The notes: generated from the sequence alone by a model not told the origin. 64,000 nucleotides of DNA from Rhynchopus sp. YZ270_cl-10 (GCA_964035575.1 OZ037927.1:868001-932000), one strand, 5' to 3'. Counted from the stretch's first letter, positions 19,335 through 30,456 are shown. Program-made: numbers and translations.

Positions 19335-21562
19335 GAGAAAAGTTCGATTTCGGCCTCGAAAATACCCGTGACACCGATTTGTCACGGTACTTTGTCACGG
19401 AATTTTTTTGAAAGATTCGATTTCGTGACAAAAAAAGTTCGATTTCGTGACAAGCCGATTTTTTCATTGACACACAAAATTCAATTTAGTGACAAATGAC
19501 TTTTTTCATTGACAAAAAAAAATTCGATTTCGTGACAAATCCATTTTTTCATTGACAAAAAAATGTCATTGAAAAAAATGGATTTTGTCAAGGAAAAAGT
19601 CGTGACAGCCAACCCGCCAGTCACTGAAAAGTGACCAGACAGCCACTTGACAAACACAAAAGAGGCCATTCTTGAGCTGTCTAGAAACCTAAGGGCAGAG
19701 ACTGAAGACACAAGGTATGATAACTTTATGATTATGCAAGACTTAGTATATCGCGAACACGGTCAGGCTTGCACGCCTCTGGCCAGAGGCCAGCCCCACT
19801 AAATGATATGCAGCAGACACTCATTGCAGATTTCATTTTCATTCGGTAAAAAATTAATGGGTGCGCAAGTTTCTATACCTAATACCCCAACCCTCACCCA
19901 TACATTCCATTACACACACCAAAACAGATCGAATCCACCAGCGCATGCGACGGAAGCAGATTCAGATTGTGGTTTGATAAGCAGAGTTCGGTTATTATGG
20001 TGGTGGAAAGGGGGGTGGGAACACTTTGTCAGTCACTGCTATAGCCATTAACCAGGGAGCATAGCTAGTGCAAGAAATTCGACTTTGGAAACCTTCCGGA
20101 AAGTCTGTCCTCTGCTTCCGGAGGACTAGACACAAGAAAATATTGTTTGTTCCCCCAGAAAACCAGTGCACAATTCACACTCCTTGTGGGTGGTCTTGTT
20201 GCCTTTTCGTCATAGTAATTTTGGCCCAGGCATGCTCTTGAAGCATGACAATTTAGTGTGTATGGGGCAGGGTGTTGTTTTGTTCTGAATTCTCTTTGTT
20301 ATAACATCTAAGTCAATCGCGGGTGGTGGTTTGTGTAGCGTGAGGCACTCTTTTTAGCAAACTTCCTGCGGCTGCTAAAGTGTTATTTCTTCGGATTTAA
20401 CAACGTACAGCGTAACATAGTGGTTTAGCCTGGTCGACACAACCTTTGATAGATACGGGATAACCAACCCCCTTCGACCCCTCGTGGGTTCACTGAACAA
20501 GCCCTAGTGGTAGTTAAACGCGATTGACATTTACATTCCTAGAGATGAAAGAACAAGATAACACTTCTGTACCCGCGCATCAAAATTGTGGAAAACTTTG
20601 CACCCCAAACACCCTCAACAACGCCCGCCAAAAGGCGCCCCTTGTTGCTGGGAGTTGGTTCTCATTGATACACTGCACAGCAGGCATTCCTCTGAGTCCA
20701 ACGCATGTTTGGCCTGTCTGCGGCGTTGTACTTCAGGTGCACGAAGACAGGGTCTGGTGGTAAATTTTGCGTAGTACTGCGACGTGGTACTACGTGGGTC
20801 TGGGAACCTGGTACCTGGGTACAGGATATTTGTTGTAAAGACATCTTCCACCATGCATTGAGGAGGGTAAGACAGTGTTCGCAGTTTCTACCTGATAGCA
20901 TTACACATTTAACTTCTCCACGGGGGTCTTGGGCCGTTCATTCGGTTATACCTTGACTACCGGAAGATATTCTTGAGGCCTTTTTGGTCTCTAGAATATC
21001 CGGTCTTCCCGAACGGAGGCACACTTTGTGTGTTACTACGACCTGGCAATTTCCAGCAGTAGGTTAAGTAATCTTTCTTGTAAATTGTTGGATCATTATC
21101 TCCTCAGTGCATGAATGCCCCACGTGACTGGACACTTTTGTGTTTGTCATGTGGAGCTGTGGTTGCTCTTTCACGACTTTTATCCTTGTATCCAGTGTAC
21201 CCAGTACCCAGTGCCCTGTCACGACTTTTTCCGTGACAAAAAGTTTGGTTTCCTTGACAAAATCCATTTCTGTCACGACTTTTTCCTTGACAAAAAGTTC
21301 GGTTTCCTTGACAAAATCCATTTTTTCATTGACATTTTTTTGTCACTGAATTTTTGGATTTGTCACGAAATCGAATTTTTTTTGTCAATGAAAAAATCGG
21401 TTTGTCACGAAATCGAATTTTGTGTGTCAATGAAAAAATTGGTTTGTCACGAAATCGATTTTTTTTTGTCACGAAATCGAATCTTTCAAAAAAATTCCGT
21501 GACAAAATTCCGTGACAAATCGGTGTCACGGTAATTTTCGAGGCCGAAATCGAACTTTTCTC
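19335..21562. mobile_element. Foldback-type element 1 (long repeat-built inverted ends)
   Basis: The left arm (19335-19610) and right arm (about 21219-21562) are inverted copies beginning GAGAAAAGTTCGATTTCGGC. They are built from sub-repeats of TTGTCACGAAATCGAATTTT and TTGTCAATGAAAAAAT. The core (20030-21202) is the same non-coding sequence as 35013-36232. It sits between two poly-A tracts. Long, internally repetitive inverted ends are the hallmark of foldback elements. I see no transposase frame. Confidence 0.85.
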
Positions 21563-21922
21563 AAAAAAAAAAAAACAAAACAAAACAAACAAAACGAAAA
21601 CGATGACATTCTCGTCAGTCACCATTTAAAAAAAAGGAACAAGAGGAAGAGAAATAAAGTCGAACTGTCTTTTAGAAAAAAACATTTTGCAGATCTATGT
21701 ACCTCACTTAGGGGCACATATTGCACATAAACAAAAGGGAGAAGGAAAAAATGGGTTGCAAGACAAAGGTGATCCTGTAAGGAGACAACAGGGCACTCTA
21801 GCGTCACGTACACTCTAGGTCGTAAAAATTCGAATAATTCGTATAATTAATTGTACGAATTATACAGTATTCGGTCCCCAGCAGCACCGTATAACACTGT
21901 ATAATACCGTATAATTCTGTAT

Positions 21923-22031
21923 ACCGTATAATACCGTATAATACCGTATAATACCGTATAATACCGTATAATACCGTATAATACCGTATAATACCGTATA
22001 ATACCGTATAATACCGTATAATACCGTATAA
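21923..22031. repeat. Tandem array (CGTATAATAC)n
   Basis: About ten 10-bp copies inside a larger imperfect palindrome (about 21813-22130) whose outer parts read GTACACTCTAGGTCGTA and, inverted, GTACGCTAGGTTGTA. Confidence 0.85.
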
Positions 22032-22271
22032 TTCTGTATACCGTATACTCCGTATAACACGGTAATCGTATAATACGAATAGTACAGTATTCAGTCAGGG
22101 CCGAGCACGTATAATACAACCTAGCGTACACCCATCCTCTGCGAAAAGAAGGGGTGTGAGCTGAGTCTTTGTAGCGTAGAGTGTGTGGAGGTACGTCTTT
22201 TTTTTTACTGAATCGGAAAAGTTGGAGTTTTTGCACACAAAAAAAAAAAAAGAAAAAAAAGAAGAAAAAAA

Positions 22272-22313
22272 AGTTTGTAAGATAATCCTAAGCCTCTCGT
22301 GCTTAGTCACCTT
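22272..22313 (+). repeat. Dispersed family 3, copy 2
   Basis: The stem CTAAGC/GCTTAG and loop CTCTCGT are intact. It is followed 6 bp later by the second copy of the 220-bp repeat. Confidence 0.85.
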
Positions 22314-22318
22314 AAAAA

Positions 22319-22516
22319 AAGATCGGGTCTTTTGTTTGTGCGCTCAAAACCGGAAAACAAAAAGGTAAAAAAAAAAAAAAGAAATGTGCTAAACTGAAGT
22401 ACGGTTGTTGTGGTTAATTGAGTACTCAAAAGAAATCTTTTTCAATCCGTTTTTGTTTTCCCCCGCAGCGCTGTCTCTCAATCTTTTTTAGAATTGACAA
22501 CAAGTTGTTTTATCAC
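22319..22516 (+). repeat. 220-bp dispersed repeat, copy 2
   Basis: Same orientation as 1781-2000. Shorter by several small gaps, with one GCAGCGCTG in place of the double palindrome. Confidence 0.85.
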
Positions 22517-23976
22517 AAAAAAAAAGGGGGGCAGCAACTCGAGACTCTTCCGGTGCATTTGTTAAAAAAAGAGAAGTTGAAAAGTGCAAAAAAAATAAAA
22601 TACGTCTCATCGTTCATCAGCAGACGCAGGGGTACTGAGTTAAAAATGAAAAAATTCATGTACCTTTTACTCACTGAATAGAAAGCATCAGGTATAGGGT
22701 GTGACAAGGTTGGTGCGATGAAACCCAAGCTCCGCTGCTCAGTTATCTTACCAAAAGGGAGGAAGTTGGGGGGTGAAAATAAAGTAGAAAAATAGAAATG
22801 GGGGGGAAACTCGGAAGAAACACGTTCACATCAAAACGCAGTGTGCGAACATATCGTACACTGAACGAAAGCAAGATTTCGGTGCAAACTATTCAACAAA
22901 AACAAAATCACACGATGAAGGCAGGGTCTGTCCTGTGACCCTAACTATTTTTTTCCCCAAAAAGTTTGCGTAATTTTGTTTTGAAAATTTGGTTGTCCTT
23001 TTCGACTTGGAGAAAAACAAAATTCGGCCAGATTTAGGCAAACCCCTATGAATGGTGAACATGCAAGGGGGGTATGGGATGGGGAGGGAGAACGAGGGGG
23101 AGGGGAGAGAGAGACGTGAACTTTGACGGGGTTGAAGGGTGATTTTTGTGTCGGGTTAAATTTGCTCTCGCCGAGCTGGGAACCTTCTTCGGATCGTCCC
23201 CTCCAATACGTTAGGTCGACGTAGTCAGACCGTAATCCCCGTCAGATCAGATGCAGGTGAATCTCGAGCAGAGAGAGAGAGAGACACGTCAACCTGATCT
23301 TGTTTTCTATAGTAGTGAAAAAAATATCAATCACTGATACCGCCATTTTATTCAAAAAAAAAAAATTGGCGATTTAAACCACTCGAAAAAGGCTCGAATG
23401 GATTTTACAGACGGCACACTTTGTTATTTTTTTGATCAAAAAATTTCAATATTTTTTTTTGAAATGTTGAAACAATCCTCACAGTGCGCGCACACATCCC
23501 ATAGGAAGAAAAAGGAGTAGGGGGGGGAAAGAGGGGGCAAAACTCATGTGAAACACACACTCACAGGGGGAGGGGGGGGGGAAAAAAAATGGGGAGCAAA
23601 TATTCCGCGCTGTCAATTCCCCTTTACCTAACTTTTGAACACATTCCGAACATCTCTCCACACTTTAAATAAGCACAATCAAGCACAGATGGGGGGAAAT
23701 CCCCCTGAGATGCACGACATATTATGTTCAAATGGATAAAGGGACACACAATGACTATACATCAGTTTCATTTTTTTTGTTTGACTACTGTAGACTCCCA
23801 CTACAACAGCAGACACAATATTTTTTTCTTCACAGCATCAAAAAAGAGAGAGATCGTTATACAAAAAGCAAACACTCGCTGCCCCTGTTATTCTTCCTCT
23901 CTCCCCTAAAATAATTGACAATATGTAGTCGTATCACAATGATCTTCACATTGAAATTATTTATCATTTTTTTTTT

Positions 23977-24024
23977 ATGATAAATTGGAGTAGTGTAGTT
24001 GCCTCGGTTGTGCAATATCCACTG
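23977..24024 (+). repeat. Dispersed family 2, copy 3
   Basis: A shortened form: TGATAAATTGGAGTAGTG, TAGTTGCCTCGGTTGTG and CAATATCCACTG. The GTTGCCACAG part is missing. It lies 77 bp past the stop of the amidase gene. Confidence 0.8.
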
Positions 24025-24100
24025 TATTATTTTTTTTTTACTTTTCTTTTCGGACATTTTTTGAGGCTCCGCAACTTTTAAGTTTTTTTTCCCCTTCTTC

Positions 24101-25162
24101 TTAGTTCAATCTCCTGAGAGTCGCGTTGTAGAAGTTAACAGACGGCTTCATCTTCGCTGTGTACACTGTGTCCTTCGCGAGAACCGGGGGAGTGGAAAGA
24201 ACTTCAAACAAGGTGTCCTCCGAGATAGCTGCCTGCCCGATGAGTTCCATGTGTGTGTTAGCGGCCAGCCTGCGGCCGTCCTGGATCGGCTCCCAGTGGT
24301 CGAAGTTTGTTTCAATGCGGAACCAGGCATCGGCAGTCTGGTTGAGACTCCAGATGCCCTGTCCGTTGGATGCTGCGTCCGCAGGACCGTCTCTGTCGCG
24401 TGTCACCACAGCACCCTCCCAGCCCTGGGTGCCAACCATCGTGTAGTATGCCGGAGCAATCAGAGGGGTGGTCTTCATCAGCTCGATCGCGTCTGCGTAG
24501 TTGTCGGCCTTCTCGATGGCACGGCGGACGAAGTATCCCACGGAGAGCCCCCCCGCCTTTGCGGCGACAATGCTGTCCTCGATGTTGATCGCCCAGCCCT
24601 GGAAGCGTGTGTTTGCCTCCACACTCCATCCGTAGCCACGCATCGCTGTGGGGAGACCAGCGTAGAGCGCAAAGGTGGTGCCTTCGTAGACCACCTTGCC
24701 TCCTTTAAGGAATTTCACCCAGACGGTGATTTCGGGGAGTCCGACAATGTCGAAGTCTTGGTTGCGTGCGTGGATGACCTCTCCGTTGGCACGTTGTGCG
24801 ACAATTCCAGTGCAAGCGAGGGGGCCAAACTCATAAAAGAGGTTAGCCAGCTGGACGACGTCTTCAGTAATGTTCAGTGCCTTTGCCATGCCCCGCATCT
24901 CTGCAAGGAACTCATCATCCCAGGACTGTCCTTCGATGACAGACGCACGAAGCTCCTCGGCCATGAGATGCAGAGGCTTGCCCTTCCCGACAATCCCCAG
25001 CAGCCACGACAAGGTGACGTTGATCTTCGAGGCCCTGTCCTGCATCAGGAACGTCCAGCGCTCCTCAGCGGGCTTGTCGAGGTCGATCTCGTAGACAGGC
25101 ATGGGGTACTCAGAGGCACCGCAGACGGCTGCGATGCACATTGCGAAGACGAATGTCTTCAT
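24101..25162 (-). CDS. Secreted/lysosomal acid ceramidase- or NAAA-like amidase
   Basis: 353 residues from the ATG at 25162. Residues 1-16 (MKTFVFAMCIAAVCGA) are a signal peptide. The family consists of N-terminal-nucleophile hydrolases that self-cleave before a catalytic Cys and hydrolyse N-acylethanolamines or ceramide at acid pH. Here the Cys is C117 in ACTGIVAQ; Arg/Asp of HARNQDFD (R133, D136) and the family hallmark ETNFDHW (284-290) followed by DGRR are all present. The alpha propeptide would be residues 17-116 and the beta chain 117-353. N-glycosylation sequons are present (NVT, NIT, NQT, NAT). NAAA and acid ceramidase cannot be told apart from sequence by eye. A longer frame to 25417 exists, but its extra 85 residues are low-complexity and end in a pyrimidine tract with CTCTCAG (25198), a likely acceptor. 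Confidence 0.9.
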   Translation of the reverse strand: MKTFVFAMCIAAVCGASEYPMPVYEIDLDKPAEERWTFLMQDRASKINVTLSWLLGIVGKGKPLHLMAEELRASVIEGQSWDDEFLAEMRGMAKALNITEDVVQLANLFYEFGPLACTGIVAQRANGEVIHARNQDFDIVGLPEITVWVKFLKGGKVVYEGTTFALYAGLPTAMRGYGWSVEANTRFQGWAINIEDSIVAAKAGGLSVGYFVRRAIEKADNYADAIELMKTTPLIAPAYYTMVGTQGWEGAVVTRDRDGPADAASNGQGIWSLNQTADAWFRIETNFDHWEPIQDGRRLAANTHMELIGQAAISEDTLFEVLSTPPVLAKDTVYTAKMKPSVNFYNATLRRLN

Positions 25163-25276
25163 CGTAATAGAGATAAAAAAGAGGAGGGAGGGTGAGGCTG
25201 AGAGGGGAGGTTGGAGGTGGTGGAGGTGGTGGAGGTGGTGGAGGGGTGGAGGGGTGGAGGGTGGAATTTTTTTTGG

Positions 25277-25320
25277 TTTGAAATACAAACAGCCCGTGAA
25301 ATAGTGTACCTTTGGTATGA
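25277..25320 (+). repeat. Dispersed family 5, copy 2
   Basis: TTTGAAATACAAACAGCCCG, then a shortened TGAAATAGTGTACC and TTTGGTA. The sequence after it (to about 25480) matches 49207-49380, so a longer repeat of about 220 bp is involved. Confidence 0.8.
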
Positions 25321-25700
25321 CCACCAAGGTGTACCGGGGGTGGTAGACCAAGCAGTCCGACAATTTATTTTCGTGGTTTAAATCTGATAAGTGTGCGCTA
25401 CTCCCGTCTTCTCTCACCAGTCAGATGATTAGGGATCATTGCGAACACAGGGATATGAATCCGGTTGGGGTCCTCTTCCCGTTAAAAAAAAAGGAGACAT
25501 TCCCGTAGAGTGTACCTTTTTTGGTGCATGATCGGGTGTGAGTCGGGGTGGACCCTTAGAACCGATTTCGAGGTTGCCATCTGCTATATGCTCCACTACT
25601 CCGGCTCGTCTCACGGTCAGATGAATTGTTTCATATACTAACTATTCTACTGAATAGATGGTATAATAGGGTGACACTAAATGTACCCAAGTCGGATAAA

Positions 25701-27150
25701 TGAAAGGATCATTGGAGACCGCAGGTTAGGTCTGCGTGATGCAGGGTCCGGTTGGGAGGAGGGGGAAGGAAAGAAACGACGTGATCACGCAAGCGTAATA
25801 AGTCATCTCTATTTACAGCTTGCAAACCAGATTGAGAGTGTTGTATCTTGAGGTGCTCCTCCACCCACTTCCTCTCAGATGGATGGGAATCATTGGAGAC
25901 GCAGTTCAATCACATCTGCGTGAACACTAACTTGAAATACAACAGCCCTCTCTCGTGAACAGTGTATCTTGGTACGAAATACCCCCCCCCCTTCCCCAAC
26001 CCAATCCTACCATCCATTTCGAGGTTGCCATCTGATATGCTCCACTACTCCGGCTGTCTCACGGTAAGATAAATGAAAGGATCATTGGAGACCGCAGGTT
26101 AGGTCTGCGTGATGCAGGGTCCGGTTGGGAGGAGGGGGAAGGAGAAAAACGACGTGATCACGCAAGCGTAATAAGTCATCTCTATTGACAGCTTGCAAAA
26201 CCAGATTGAGAGTGTTGCATCTTGAGGTGCTCCTCCACCCACTTCCTCTCAGATGGATGGGAATCATTGGAGACGCAGTTCAATCACATCTGCGTGAACA
26301 CTAACTTGAAATACAACAGACCCTCTCGTGAACAGTGTGTCTTGGTACGAAATACCCCCCCCCTTCCCCAACCCAATCCTACCATCCATTTCGAGGTTGC
26401 CATCTGATATGCTCCACTACTCCGGCTGTCTCACGGTAAGATAAATGAAAGGATCATTGGAGACCGCAGGTTAGGTCTGCGTGATGCAGGGTCCGGTTGG
26501 GAGGAGGGGGAAGGAAAGAAACGACGTGATCACGCAAGCGTAAGAAGTCATCTCTATTGACAGCTTGCAAACCAGGTTGAGAGTGTTGCATCTTGAGGTG
26601 CTCCTCCACCCACTTCCTCTCAGATGGATGGGAATCATTGGAGCAGGTCAATCACATCTGCGTGAACACTAACTTGAAATACAACAGCCCTCTCTCGTGA
26701 ACAGTGTATCTTGGTACGAAATACCCCCCCCCCCTTCCCCAACCCAATCCTACCATCCATTTCGAGGTTGCCATCTGATATGCTCCACTACTCCGGCTGT
26801 CTCACGGTAAGATAAATGAAAGGATCATTGGAGACCGCAGGTTAGGTCTGCGTGATGCAGGGTCCGGTTGGGAGGAGGGGGAAGGAGAAAAACGACGTGA
26901 TCACGCAAGCGTAAGAAGTCATCTCTATTGACAGCTTGCAAACCAGATTGAGAGTGTTGCATCTTGAGGTGCTCCTCCACCCACTTCCTCTCAGATGGAT
27001 GGGAATCGAGACGCAGGTCAATCACATCTGCGTGAACACTAACAGAAATACAACTTGAAATACAACAGACCCTCTCGTGAACAGTGTGTTTTGGTACGAA
27101 ATACCCCTCCCCCAACCCAATCCTACCATCCATTTCGTTTACATCTGATA
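25701..27150. repeat. Four tandem ~372-bp units, each with a 62-codon open frame
   Basis: Units start at 25701, 26074, 26446 and 26817 (TGAAAGGATCATTGGAGACC). They differ by scattered substitutions and 1-2 bp gaps. The minus strand of each carries a frame reading HPSERKWVEEHLK, then NRDD(L/F)LRLRDHVV and NRTLHHADLTCGLQ before a stop (25709, 26082, 26454, 26825). It is unbroken in three units and shifted by one A in unit 2. Each unit also contains a family 5 copy. Either a repeated gene fragment or a non-coding RNA unit; I do not recognise the peptide. Confidence 0.85.
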
Positions 27151-27327
27151 TTCTCCACTCCCGCTTCCCCATAAAGCAAGGCTGAGAGGGGAATCACTGC
27201 AAAACACAAGGTAATTAGGAATGATGTAGGGTCCGGCAATAATAGCTCAGATGCGGAGGTGGGAAGGTTATGTTCATCTACTTTCCGATCCAAACGTTCA
27301 AGAAAAACGATGTGGAAAAAGAAAGAA

Positions 27328-27370
27328 AAGTTTATAAGATGACCCTAAGCCTCTCTGTGCTTAGTCAATC
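27328..27370 (+). repeat. Dispersed family 3, copy 3
   Basis: TTTATAAGATGACCCTAAGC with loop CTCTCT and GTGCTTAGTCA. The last CCTT is missing. Confidence 0.75.
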
Positions 27371-27761
27371 GTATCATATTCGCTATTGCAGAGCAATATT
27401 TGCGCAGGCTTCCACAAAGTCTGTTGTCAGGGATGATGTCGTTTTCTCCAGCCGAAAGAAAACTTGCTGAACATCGAGTAGAAGTTGAAGCTGTGTGGTC
27501 GTCTCATATTCAATGGAAAAAACTTAGATTCATATACTTTCAGTTCACAGAATTGAAAGTATTTGAGAGGGTCACCACATAAAACTGTAAGACCAATATG
27601 CGTCCCCGTGAATACCCATCCCCAAGAAAGAAGCGTTGAAGGTGAACAACCAAGGTGCCAAAAACCCGATTCACCCAAAACACGACGGACGGCAAATACC
27701 AGTCGGCGGAAGCCTGCTGCACTTCTTAAACCCAAACCCAAACCCAAAGCAACCCAACCCT

Positions 27762-27858
27762 ATGCCAGAAGCCATCTCAACGGTGCTGCACATCAACACA
27801 AAAAGATGTGTTGACAAGACTTACACACAGTCGGGTTCACAACGCGATGTGTGAAATG
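27762..27858. ncRNA. Array module B, copy 1 (two-hairpin candidate RNA)
   Basis: Module B recurs seven times in the snoRNA clusters. It contains two perfect hairpins: TCAACACA..TGTGTTGA and TTCACA..TGTGAA, the second extended by CACAC/GTGTG across an internal loop. That layout resembles an H/ACA-type pseudouridylation guide, but I cannot place the H, ACA or AGA boxes with confidence, and the strand is inferred only from the neighbours. It is preceded by (AACCCA)n. Confidence 0.5.
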
Positions 27859-27945
27859 GTGTGGACACAGGAAAGTCGATGTGGGGAAGCACAACAACCT
27901 TGCTGTTGGGGCGTCACAACGATAACGGAAGATAGCGAAGCGTGT

Positions 27946-28014
27946 TCAGCGAAAAGCTTTTAATTCATGAAATATTCAGGTGAAACACGGACGTAGCTTG
28001 TTTGTTGTCATCAT
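27946..28014 (-). ncRNA. Box C/D snoRNA (U18-like rRNA 2'-O-methylation guide), copy 1
   Basis: On the minus strand the 69-nt gene runs from box C ATGATGA (28008-28014) to box D CTGA (27946-27949), with an internal D' box CTGA (27976-27979). The 12 nt ending two bases before D' (GTCCGTGTTTCA) are exactly complementary to TGAAACACGGAC of the near-universal LSU rRNA stretch TTGAAACACGGACC. That is the site targeted by U18 in yeast and animals. The box +5 rule puts methylation on an A of GAAAC. The guide before box D (AATTAAAAGCTTTTCG) has no target I can name. A weak C' lies around CATGAATT. Confidence 0.85.
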
Positions 28015-28098
28015 GACTCTTCTCTCGATCACGCCGCACAGCACACCCTCAACATCCCCCAACCCTTCCAACCCAACCAAAGCAACCCCAGTGCTGTG

Positions 28099-28229
28099 CA
28101 CTCCATTGACACAAATGTGTGACAAGACTTACACACAATCGCCACAGCTGTGCAGAGCGCGGCAAGCGCAACAGCAGGACCCCCTCCCAGTCCACCCCAC
28201 CCAGAGCACCCACAGCTGCCTGTGGATAA
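28099..28229. ncRNA. Array module C, copy 1 (structured candidate RNA)
   Basis: Module C recurs five times, some partial. It shares GACAAGACTTACACACA with module B. Its hairpins are ACACA-AA-TGTGT, GCGC-GGCAA-GCGC and CCACAG-CTGC-CTGTGG. In the copy at 45730 the second stem reads CAC-GGCAA-GTG, keeping the pairing through a G-C to A-T change. Probably a structured RNA of the same cluster; its class is unknown. Confidence 0.5.
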
Positions 28230-28313
28230 GACAAGACACGTAGACAGGAAGTCGATGTAGGGAAGTACAACAACTTTGCTGTTGGGGTGTCGCGATGCAA
28301 AAGAAGAGGTTTT

Positions 28314-28382
28314 TCAGCGGAAAGCTTTTAATTCATGAAATAATCAGGTGAAACACGGACGTAGCTTGTTTGTTGTCGTCAT
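28314..28382 (-). ncRNA. U18-like box C/D snoRNA, copy 2
   Basis: Box C is ATGACGA here, one base off the ATGATGA of the others, so this copy may be weak or inactive. D' and D are intact; the guide is unchanged. Confidence 0.75.
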
Positions 28383-28451
28383 GTCTCTCGTTTTTGCGGA
28401 AGCCTGCTGCACTCCTTAAACCCAAACCCAAACCCAAAGCAACCCAACCCT

Positions 28452-28550
28452 ATGCCAGAAGCCATCTCAACGGTGCTGCACATCAACACAAAAAAAGATG
28501 TGTTGACGAGACTTACACACAGTCGGGTTCACAACGCGATGTGTGAAATG
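28452..28550. ncRNA. Array module B, copy 2
   Basis: Two extra A in the loop of the first hairpin and GACGAGAC for GACAAGAC; both stems are intact. Confidence 0.5.
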
Positions 28551-28637
28551 GTGTGGACACAGGAAAGTCGATGTGGGGAAGCACAACAACCTTGCTGTTG
28601 GGGGCGTCACAACGATAACGGAGATAGCGAAGCGTTT

Positions 28638-28706
28638 TCAGCGAAAAGCTTTTAATTCATGACATATTCAGGTGAAACACGGACGTAGCTTGTTTGTTGT
28701 CATCAT
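28638..28706 (-). ncRNA. U18-like box C/D snoRNA, copy 3
   Basis: All boxes are intact. It has GTCATGAATT in place of TTCATGAATT at the presumed C' region. Confidence 0.85.
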
Positions 28707-28789
28707 GATTTCTCTCTATCACGCCGCACAGCACACCCTCAACATCCCCCAACCCTTCCAACCCAACCAAAGCAACCCCAGTGCTGTGT

Positions 28790-28920
28790 GCACTCCATTG
28801 GCACAAATGTGTGACAAGACTTACACACAATCGCCACAGCTGTGCAGAGCGCGGCAAGCGCAACAGCAGGACCCCCTCCCAGTCCACCCCACCCAGAGCA
28901 CCCACAGCTGCCTGTGGATA
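28790..28920. ncRNA. Array module C, copy 2
   Basis: Nearly identical to copy 1, with an extra TG before CACTCCATTG. All three stems are intact. Confidence 0.5.
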
Positions 28921-29007
28921 AGACAAAAGACACGTAGGCAGGAAGTCGATGTAGGGAAGCATAACAACTTTGCTGTTGGGGTGTCGCGATGCAAAAGAAG
29001 AGGTTTT

Positions 29008-29076
29008 TCAGCGGAAAGCTTTTAATTCATGACATATTCAGGTGAAACACGGACGTAGCTTGTTTGTTGTCATCAT
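29008..29076 (-). ncRNA. U18-like box C/D snoRNA, copy 4
   Basis: Boxes C, D' and D are intact. It is followed (lower coordinates) by module C flanking sequence and preceded by a unique insert of about 850 bp. Confidence 0.85.
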
Positions 29077-29923
29077 GACTTCTCTCTATCACGCCGCACA
29101 GCACACCCTCAACATCCCCCAACCCTTCCAACCCAACCAAAGCAACCCCACTCCCCCCTCCGCTCCACTCCATTCTTGATCGCCCTCTCTCTCTCTCCCT
29201 CTCCTGCCACTTCAACCCTGCACGCACACACTAACGCTACTCTCAAAAAAACAAAAAAAATAAAGCATCTGCACCCCCTCTGTTTCGTCATGCGACACAC
29301 TGACGTCTTCCCAAAGGCCTCTTGTATGTACATCCCCCCCATTTCGCTGTGAAATACACGCAGCAGCAGCAGCAACACCGCGCAGACGAAAGCAACGCAC
29401 CTCCCCCCTCTCCCCCCTCCCCTTCCAGTTGACGGGTGTGGAGGACCTCTACAGGCCCCTCTGGACCACATACAGCAACAGAGAGAAAAATGAAAATGAA
29501 CGGTTGCTCTTGAGTACGATGCCTCCCCGTCTCAACCCACAGCCCCACATCGTCCTAGAGTGAGCAAGCAGCTAGGTGAGATGATGGAGAGGGTGTGTGC
29601 AAGGTGCATCGTGGCGTCTCAATGGCATGACCAGGACAGAGAGGAGCAGTGGGCAAAGGGTGCTATGAGGGAGGCCCTGCACACCAATATGGGCGCTACT
29701 GTCTAAACAAGCAGAGCAGCCCCACCCAGATCCCCCCACCTAATCACCCCAGCAGCCAACCCAGTGCGTGGTAGGAAGTGGAGGACTGTGTGCATAGCAC
29801 TGTAACGTGCTGTGATGTCCGGTGGAATGTCCTGGCAGAATTGTGGGGTGGCGCAGCAGTGCTGTCCAGAAAGCGCATCACGGATACGGGGAGGGGGAAA
29901 TGGAGCAGTGTGTGAGAGGGTGC

Positions 29924-29992
29924 TCAGCGGAAAGCTTTTAATTCATGAAATAATCAGGTGAAACACGGACGTAGCTTGTTTGTTGTCATCAT
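29924..29992 (-). ncRNA. U18-like box C/D snoRNA, copy 5
   Basis: Boxes are intact. Its flanks are unlike the other units: unique sequence lies on both sides, so the conserved part is sharply limited to the snoRNA itself plus a few bases. Confidence 0.85.
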
Positions 29993-30236
29993 GACTCTCT
30001 TTTGCTTGGCGAGCAGTACATCCCTCCCGACACCCCCAACCCAACCAACGCGCAGTGCTGCAATGCCAACACAACATGTGCAACGGGACTTGAACCTCCA
30101 CAATGAGTCTGCACGCCAGACTGCTGCACAACCCCGTGCAGGGTAGGTTCGGTCACTGCTTTCGGAACCAACAGATGTGGACAGATGTGCTGTCACCTTT
30201 GGGTGGTGCACTGGCAACGTGGCTATGGCGTGCAGT

Positions 30237-30305
30237 TCAGCGGAAAGCTTTTAATTCATGAAATAATCAGGTGAAACACGGACGTAGCTTGTTTGTTGTC
30301 ATCAT
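30237..30305 (-). ncRNA. U18-like box C/D snoRNA, copy 6
   Basis: Boxes are intact; only about 245 bp from copy 5. Confidence 0.85.
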
Positions 30306-30359
30306 GACTTCTCTCTATCACGCCGCCCAGCACACCCCAAACCCAACGCAACCAACCCT

Positions 30360-30456
30360 ATGCCAGAAGCCATCTCAACGGTGCTGCACATCAACACAAA
30401 AAGATGTGTTGACAAGACTTACACACAGTCGGGTTCACAACGCGATGTGTGAAATG
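30360..30456. ncRNA. Array module B, copy 3
   Basis: Both hairpins are intact. It is followed by a unique C/A-rich insert to about 31095. Confidence 0.5.

Larger units (their letters stand above)
12101..24100. other. 12-kb repeat-rich region with no confirmed gene
   Basis: 12.1-13.5 kb: dispersed families and A/T tracts. 13.7-14.0 kb: one coding-like open stretch (separate entry). 14.1-18.6 kb: a mosaic of repeat modules sharing GTGGTGGGGTCA and AAATGGACAA motifs with 42.5-43.1 kb, studded with short GC palindromes. 18.7-19.1 kb: 8-bp satellite. 19.3-21.6 kb: foldback element. 21.9-22.0 kb: (CGTATAATAC)n. 22.6-23.9 kb: purine-rich and homopolymeric spacer in which I see nothing further. Confidence 0.65.
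25200..27240. other. Spacer upstream of the amidase gene, with tandem units
   Basis: 25200-25260 is GGTGGAGGT repeat. 25277-25640 holds two family-5-containing repeats. 25701-27150 is the 372-bp tandem array. Apart from the short frame in that array I see no gene. Confidence 0.6.

Noticed and set aside
20030-21202. The foldback core as a protein gene or rRNA fragment
   Set aside because: Only short, unconserved frames on both strands, and no stretch I recognise from rRNA.
25701-27150. Regular repeats that could suggest a CRISPR array
   Set aside because: The units are long direct duplications without short constant repeats and variable spacers, and the genome is eukaryotic.
29580-29706. Plus-strand frame MMERVCARCIVASQWHDQDRE and onward, protein-like
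   Set aside because: Short, on the strand opposite to all genes, no upstream support, no family recognised; left as chance or a fragment.
30086-30096. GGTTCAAGTCC on the minus strand, like a tRNA T-arm
   Set aside because: The T-stem does not pair, the candidate anticodon loop lacks T at position 33, and no acceptor stem forms. No tRNA gene is supported anywhere in the window.
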